Positions 33,311 to 36,380 of a stretch of 36,380 nucleotides of DNA are shown here, in pieces. The notes below the pieces were generated by a model. It did not search any database, was not told where the DNA came from, and saw nothing but the letters and a program-made list of their open reading frames with translations. Source of the DNA: Rhodococcus jostii NBRC 16295 (GTDB lineage Bacteria; Actinomycetota; Actinomycetes; Mycobacteriales; Mycobacteriaceae). The position numbers were made by a program, and so were the translations under genes. Within the stretch, counting starts at the first letter, position 1. Every line of letters begins with the position of its first letter. The stretch covers positions 1-36,380 of the forward strand of contig NZ_BCWY01000088.1 in NCBI RefSeq assembly GCF_001894825.1, given 5' to 3'.

Positions 33311-34305
33311 CATCGACCGACGCACGCGCCGACCACATCGCGCGCTTCCCGTTCCCCTTCCCCCGCGATCAGTACCGATACAGCACCAACGTCGAACCAG
33401 CCGGGAATTCCACCGACACGGTGGCCGGCAGCTGGGGTGACACCCGCATCGCCATCGATGCCCACTATCACCGGGAACTCGCCGAGCGCGAACGGATCCT
33501 GGCGGCGGACCCGTCGCGGCACCAGTGCCTGCCCCACATGGTCCCCGCCGCGTGGGAGGCGATGCTCACCCTGATGCGCACCCTCGCCGACGAATACCCC
33601 GACACGATGGCCCTCGAACGTCGCGGGGACACCTGGTTCTGGCGGAACGACCTCCTCGGGATCGAACACGACTTCGTGTTCGGCGACGTCGCCACGTTGC
33701 CGGCGCCGCCGCTCGTGTACATCTGCAGCCAGATCCAGGAAGACGTCGTGCTGCTCGATCAGCGTGAGGGCGAGCTGTGGGGCGACGCCGGACTGGTGAC
33801 GTTCGCGGCGGACTGGTCCTTCGGTTTCGACGTGGGCATGAGCTTCCTCGAGATCCACGGGCCCGTCCCGCGGGTCCACAGCGAGAAGATCATCACCCGC
33901 GCACACAACTTCCTGATGCGGCTCGAGCCCGGTCAGAGCTACCGGCGCACCAACTGGACGCTGACCGTCGACGGGAAACTCGACACGTCGACCGACACGT
34001 ATCCCGAGTGGGGTAAGGATCGGCGCACCCTGGCCGACGGGCCGCTCGACGAGGTCGGTGACCGACTGTTCCTGAGAACCGAAGTGCAGCATCTGATCCG
34101 GCTCGCCCACTCCGGCGCCGTCATGTTCCTGATCCGGACGTATCTGCTGCCGCTCCGGGACGTCGCGTCCGTTCCCGAGTGGGGTGAGCGGTTGTACAAG
34201 GTCCTCGAGGACCTACCGGTGGACATGGCCGAATACAAGGGCATCAGCCGCACCCGGGAGCCCGGGATGAGATGGCTCGCGGCCCACGGGAACGTCGAGC
34301 CGTGA
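33307..34305 (+). CDS. heme-dependent oxidative N-demethylase, catalytic subunit (DUF3445)
   Basis: 332 aa from GTG 33307, in overlap with the reductase stop. The DUF3445 pattern is clear: HQCLPHMVPAAWEAMLTLM, DTWFWRNDLLGIEHDFVFGD, VYICSQIQEDVVLLDQREGELWGDAGLVTFAADWSF, MSFLEIHGPVPRV, then NFLMRLEPGQSYRRTNWTLTVDG and FLRTEVQHLIRLAHSGAVMFLIRTYLLPL. Members carry heme in a PAS-like fold and oxidatively remove a methyl group, producing formaldehyde; dimethylamine is the best-known substrate class. Which histidine binds heme cannot be read with certainty. It is followed in overlap by a TetR gene. Confidence 0.9.
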   Translation: MTSTDARADHIARFPFPFPRDQYRYSTNVEPAGNSTDTVAGSWGDTRIAIDAHYHRELAERERILAADPSRHQCLPHMVPAAWEAMLTLMRTLADEYPDTMALERRGDTWFWRNDLLGIEHDFVFGDVATLPAPPLVYICSQIQEDVVLLDQREGELWGDAGLVTFAADWSFGFDVGMSFLEIHGPVPRVHSEKIITRAHNFLMRLEPGQSYRRTNWTLTVDGKLDTSTDTYPEWGKDRRTLADGPLDEVGDRLFLRTEVQHLIRLAHSGAVMFLIRTYLLPLRDVASVPEWGERLYKVLEDLPVDMAEYKGISRTREPGMRWLAAHGNVEP

Positions 34306-34877
34306 CGCTGGCAGACAGGCGGTCGCGGCGTGCGGCGCCCCCGGGCGAGCACGATGTCGTCTTGGTTCTGGCGACGGTGTCCGTGATCGCGCGCGACGGC
34401 CTGCGCGGCCTGACGGTCCGGGCCGTCGCCGAGGAGGCGGGTGTGCCGGGGGACGCCGTCCTGCGCAGCTTCGCGTCGACGGACGCCCTCGTCGACGCCG
34501 CTCTCCGCTACGCGCTGGACAAGAGCGCGGGCGTCTTCGCCGACCTCGCCGACGGCGCTTCACTCGACAACTTCGTCGAGCACCTCACGGATCTCGTCGC
34601 CCGCGACCCCGACCTCCAGGTCTTCCAGTACGAGCTGATGCTCGAATCCCGGCGGACGCCGCGCCTCGACCCGCACGTGAAACTGCTGTACGCCACGTAC
34701 ATCGAGGCGACGTCCCAGGCGCTGACCCGCCTGGGCATCACCGCCGACGAGGACCTGACCCTGCTGGTGTACTCGGCGATCGAGGGATTCATCATGCACC
34801 AGCTCGTCGCGAAGGACCGTCCCGCCACCGAGCGTGCAATCGAGCGGCTGCGCCGGATCCTGTCGACCGCGAGGTAG
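34302..34877 (+). CDS. TetR-family regulator, last gene of the N-demethylase operon
   Basis: 191 aa from GTG 34302, overlapping the N-demethylase stop as GTGA. The N-terminal domain contains ATVSVIARDGLRGLTVRAVAEEAGVPGDAVLRSFASTDALVDAAL, a TetR helix-turn-helix in which the usual TLYYHF turn is replaced by AVLRSF. The C-terminal domain (LQVFQYELMLESRRTP, YSAIEGFIMHQLVAK) is a TetR_C-like ligand pocket. Being made in step with the enzymes it would give feedback control; the probable sites are the dyads at 31079-31406. The effector is presumably the amine. Confidence 0.85.
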   Translation: MTLADRRSRRAAPPGEHDVVLVLATVSVIARDGLRGLTVRAVAEEAGVPGDAVLRSFASTDALVDAALRYALDKSAGVFADLADGASLDNFVEHLTDLVARDPDLQVFQYELMLESRRTPRLDPHVKLLYATYIEATSQALTRLGITADEDLTLLVYSAIEGFIMHQLVAKDRPATERAIERLRRILSTAR

Positions 34878-34963
34878 TGGAATCTTTCACGGATCCCACG
34901 ATGGATGCGACAGAAGCGACAATTACGTATGCTGTTGTTACCGTCGCACCAAGGGAGGCGAGT

Positions 34964-35560
34964 ATGAGCATCGACCATGATCTCGGCGCGGAACTCCGCG
35001 CCCTGCCCGATGGCGAGTTCTTCGCCCTCCTCGCCCGAGAGGTCGCCAACCGCGAGTCGATGAGCTCGGTGCGCGACGCCCTTCTCTCGCTCGTCGCCTC
35101 CGGCCCCACCCTCAGCGCTTCCATCGCCTCGGCGGTGCCCGCGCACGCGGTGACGGAGTCGATCGCGCGGGCACGGATCGAGACCACGGCACGACAGGCG
35201 ATCTTCGAGCATCCACATCTCGAAGCGAGCGATGTCGCCGATGTCCTGCGTTCCCGCGACAGCAACCGGCGCAGCCCCGCCAGCCGGTTACGCGAACGCG
35301 GAGACATCGTCGGATACGAGATCGGCGGCCGCTACCTCTACCCCAGCTTCCAATTCGACTCCGCGACCGCGAAGGTCCGGCCTGTGGTCGCTGAGATCAA
35401 CCAGCTCCTGAACGCCAAGCACGACCCGTGGGGAGTGAGTTCGTGGTGGATCAGCCCATCCGGGTGGCTCCAGGGCGGGCAATCCCCCGCCGACCTCGCC
35501 GCGGAGGGCGGGCAGGACGATCGGATCCGCGACATCGCCCACGATCTGATGGCGGACTGA
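34964..35560 (+). CDS. antitoxin of a RES-type toxin-antitoxin pair
   Basis: 198 aa from ATG 34964, chosen for the GGGAGG site just upstream. The middle section LEASDVADVLRSRDSNRRSPASRLRERGDIVGYEIGGRYLYP looks like a DNA-binding helix-turn-helix with a wing. The C-terminal WGVSSWWISPSGWLQGGQSPADLAAEGGQDDRI is the MbcA/ParS/Xre toxin-binding segment (substrate-mimicking tail). It lies four bases before the RES toxin. Such antitoxins bind and block the toxin and repress their own operon. It is longer than the classical Xre antitoxins, with an extra N-terminal region of unknown role. Confidence 0.82.
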   Translation: MSIDHDLGAELRALPDGEFFALLAREVANRESMSSVRDALLSLVASGPTLSASIASAVPAHAVTESIARARIETTARQAIFEHPHLEASDVADVLRSRDSNRRSPASRLRERGDIVGYEIGGRYLYPSFQFDSATAKVRPVVAEINQLLNAKHDPWGVSSWWISPSGWLQGGQSPADLAAEGGQDDRIRDIAHDLMAD

Positions 35561-35564
35561 ACCG

Positions 35565-36215
35565 GTGCCCGCAGCACCACCGCCACCCGATCTGACCGGT
35601 AGACCCACCCTGGTGCCGCTACCCGCAGGAACCGAACTGTGGCGCATCCACCACGAAAATTGCGCGGCCAATGCGATGAACCCGACCCCCCGGCCCACCA
35701 TTCCCGGCGGTGCCCGATTCGACAGCCTCACCGGTGACTACGCCTACACCTACGTCGGCGACTCACCCGAGGCAGCCGTCGCCGAGACGCTGTGCCGGGA
35801 CCTGGCCGTGACCGCCCGCCCCCGATTGGTGCCGCGCGCCCGAATCTCCGGCCGAGTACTGAGCCGACTTACCGTCACCACCGAGATGACCGTGATCGCC
35901 CTGCACGGACCGCACCTGTCCGCTGTCGGACAGGACACCTGGCTCACCAAATCCGATCCCTCCGACTACGTGCACACCCGAACCTGGGCGCACGCACTGT
36001 TCGCCGCGGCACCGTCGGCCGACGGATTGGTGTACCGGTGTCGGCACAACGAGGACCGGTTCGCCTGGATGCTCGCCACCAATCCCACCCGCACCATCCA
36101 TCCCGCTCTCCGTGTCGACAGCGATGACTCCGTGCCACTCCAGAGCACGATCGGCCTGGTGCTCGTCGAGCGGATGCTCGCGCACTACAACGCGACCCTG
36201 GCCTCGACGGTCTGA
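35565..36215 (+). CDS. RES-domain toxin (NAD-degrading)
   Basis: 216 aa from GTG 35565. The RES fold is visible from ELWRIHHE (R27), GGARFDSLTGDYAYTYVGDSPEAAVAETL (R51, E74) and later DGLVYRCRHNEDRFAWML. RES toxins deplete NAD+ by phosphorolysis or hydrolysis and stop growth unless neutralised. The family's serine near the C-terminus is not obvious here (VYRCRHNE replaces the more usual VYpSSR), so activity is not guaranteed. Placement directly after the antitoxin gene supports a functional pair. Confidence 0.82.
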   Translation: MPAAPPPPDLTGRPTLVPLPAGTELWRIHHENCAANAMNPTPRPTIPGGARFDSLTGDYAYTYVGDSPEAAVAETLCRDLAVTARPRLVPRARISGRVLSRLTVTTEMTVIALHGPHLSAVGQDTWLTKSDPSDYVHTRTWAHALFAAAPSADGLVYRCRHNEDRFAWMLATNPTRTIHPALRVDSDDSVPLQSTIGLVLVERMLAHYNATLASTV

Positions 36216-36260
36216 TCGACACTCTCCACGACGAACGACAATCTGCGGAAGAACGGGGCG

Positions 36261-36279
36261 GTGATGCACGGTGCATCAC
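36261..36279. promoter_or_regulatory. perfect 19-bp palindrome after the toxin gene
   Basis: GTGATGCAC-G-GTGCATCAC: 9-bp perfect arms with a single central base, 45 bases after the RES stop. It is too short-looped to be a good RNA terminator and looks like a protein-binding site. The gene it would serve may lie beyond the window edge. The rest of 36216-36359 shows no convincing gene. Confidence 0.5.
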
Positions 36280-36359
36280 GCGACGCGTTAACAGCTCAGT
36301 GCGGCCGCGAGGGCGCTTCGCACCGCCGCGATCCACTGCCCGCGAGGCGTAACCCCCAC

Positions 36360-36380
36360 GTGAGTGGCAATGTGTGCCCC
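36360..36380. repeat. half copy of the 23486 palindrome, cut by the window end
   Basis: These 21 bases (GTGAGTGG through CCCC) are identical to the left arm plus centre of the palindrome at 23486-23525, and the preceding CACG-type base context is also shared. The right arm would lie beyond the window. It shows that the 23486 hairpin is a dispersed element and not a unique terminator. Confidence 0.8.

Noticed and set aside
36288..36380. Possible 3' end of a minus-strand gene (ending VTPRGQWIAAVRSALAAALSC)
   Set aside because: Only about 23 codons lie outside the edge repeat and the frame reads through the palindrome. The bias is suggestive, but there is too little sequence to claim a gene.

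Overview
The window is high-GC, densely coded DNA with many GTG starts and one-to-four-base stop/start overlaps. Its content (an L,D-transpeptidase of the mycobacterial type, many MarR/TetR/AraC regulators, polyol and amine catabolism) fits a mycolic-acid actinobacterium, most likely a Rhodococcus of the jostii/opacus type. That assignment is inference from gene style, not from a marker gene.

Layout. 1-2155: a MarR and an AraC regulator, then a metallophosphoesterase on the other strand. 2152-3910: a solo-TnpB element of the IS200/IS605 (IS1341-like) type with a recognisable omega-RNA (reRNA) right end terminating in TCAA. It is flanked by two broken host genes, a small gene lacking its 5' part and a luciferase-like monooxygenase lacking its 3' part. 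4030-6288: a bacterial nitric oxide synthase oxygenase overlapping tail-to-tail with a truncated haemoglobin, whose divergent neighbour is a TetR regulator. 6297-8173: a MarR-MFS efflux pair. 8415-11024: an L,D-transpeptidase and a flavin oxidoreductase. 11021-21344: a complete polyol system. A SorC-type regulator and a four-gene ABC importer run one way. A zinc polyol dehydrogenase, a mannitol/arabitol 2-dehydrogenase, a PfkB sugar kinase and a xylulokinase run the other way, around a 33-bp operator. 21398-23489: an MDR-type oxidoreductase, a DUF1304 membrane protein and a divergent TetR gene with a perfect-arm operator. 23522-25437: an amidohydrolase and an XRE-cupin regulator.

25523-34877 is the most interesting part: two divergent operons around a 328-bp, comparatively AT-rich control region. 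The plus-strand operon encodes an EutQ-like cupin, a DmmA-like zinc-ribbon protein, a flavin/2Fe-2S reductase, a DUF3445 heme N-demethylase and a TetR regulator, with stop/start overlaps at the last three junctions. The minus-strand operon encodes a SoxB-like FAD amine oxidase, a type III glutamine synthetase (probable gamma-glutamylmethylamide synthetase) and a three-gene split glutamate synthase (amidotransferase, GXGXG and FMN proteins) resembling N-methylglutamate synthase. Together they suggest that a secondary methylamine such as dimethylamine is oxidatively demethylated, and that the primary amine is captured on glutamate and oxidised again. The set differs from the proteobacterial pathways in lacking a folate-binding subunit and the multi-subunit N-methylglutamate dehydrogenase, and in having the cupin.

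34964-36215 holds an Xre/RES-type toxin-antitoxin pair. Long palindromes that act as terminators or dispersed repeats occur at 21349, 23486, 25465 and, as half copies, at both window edges.
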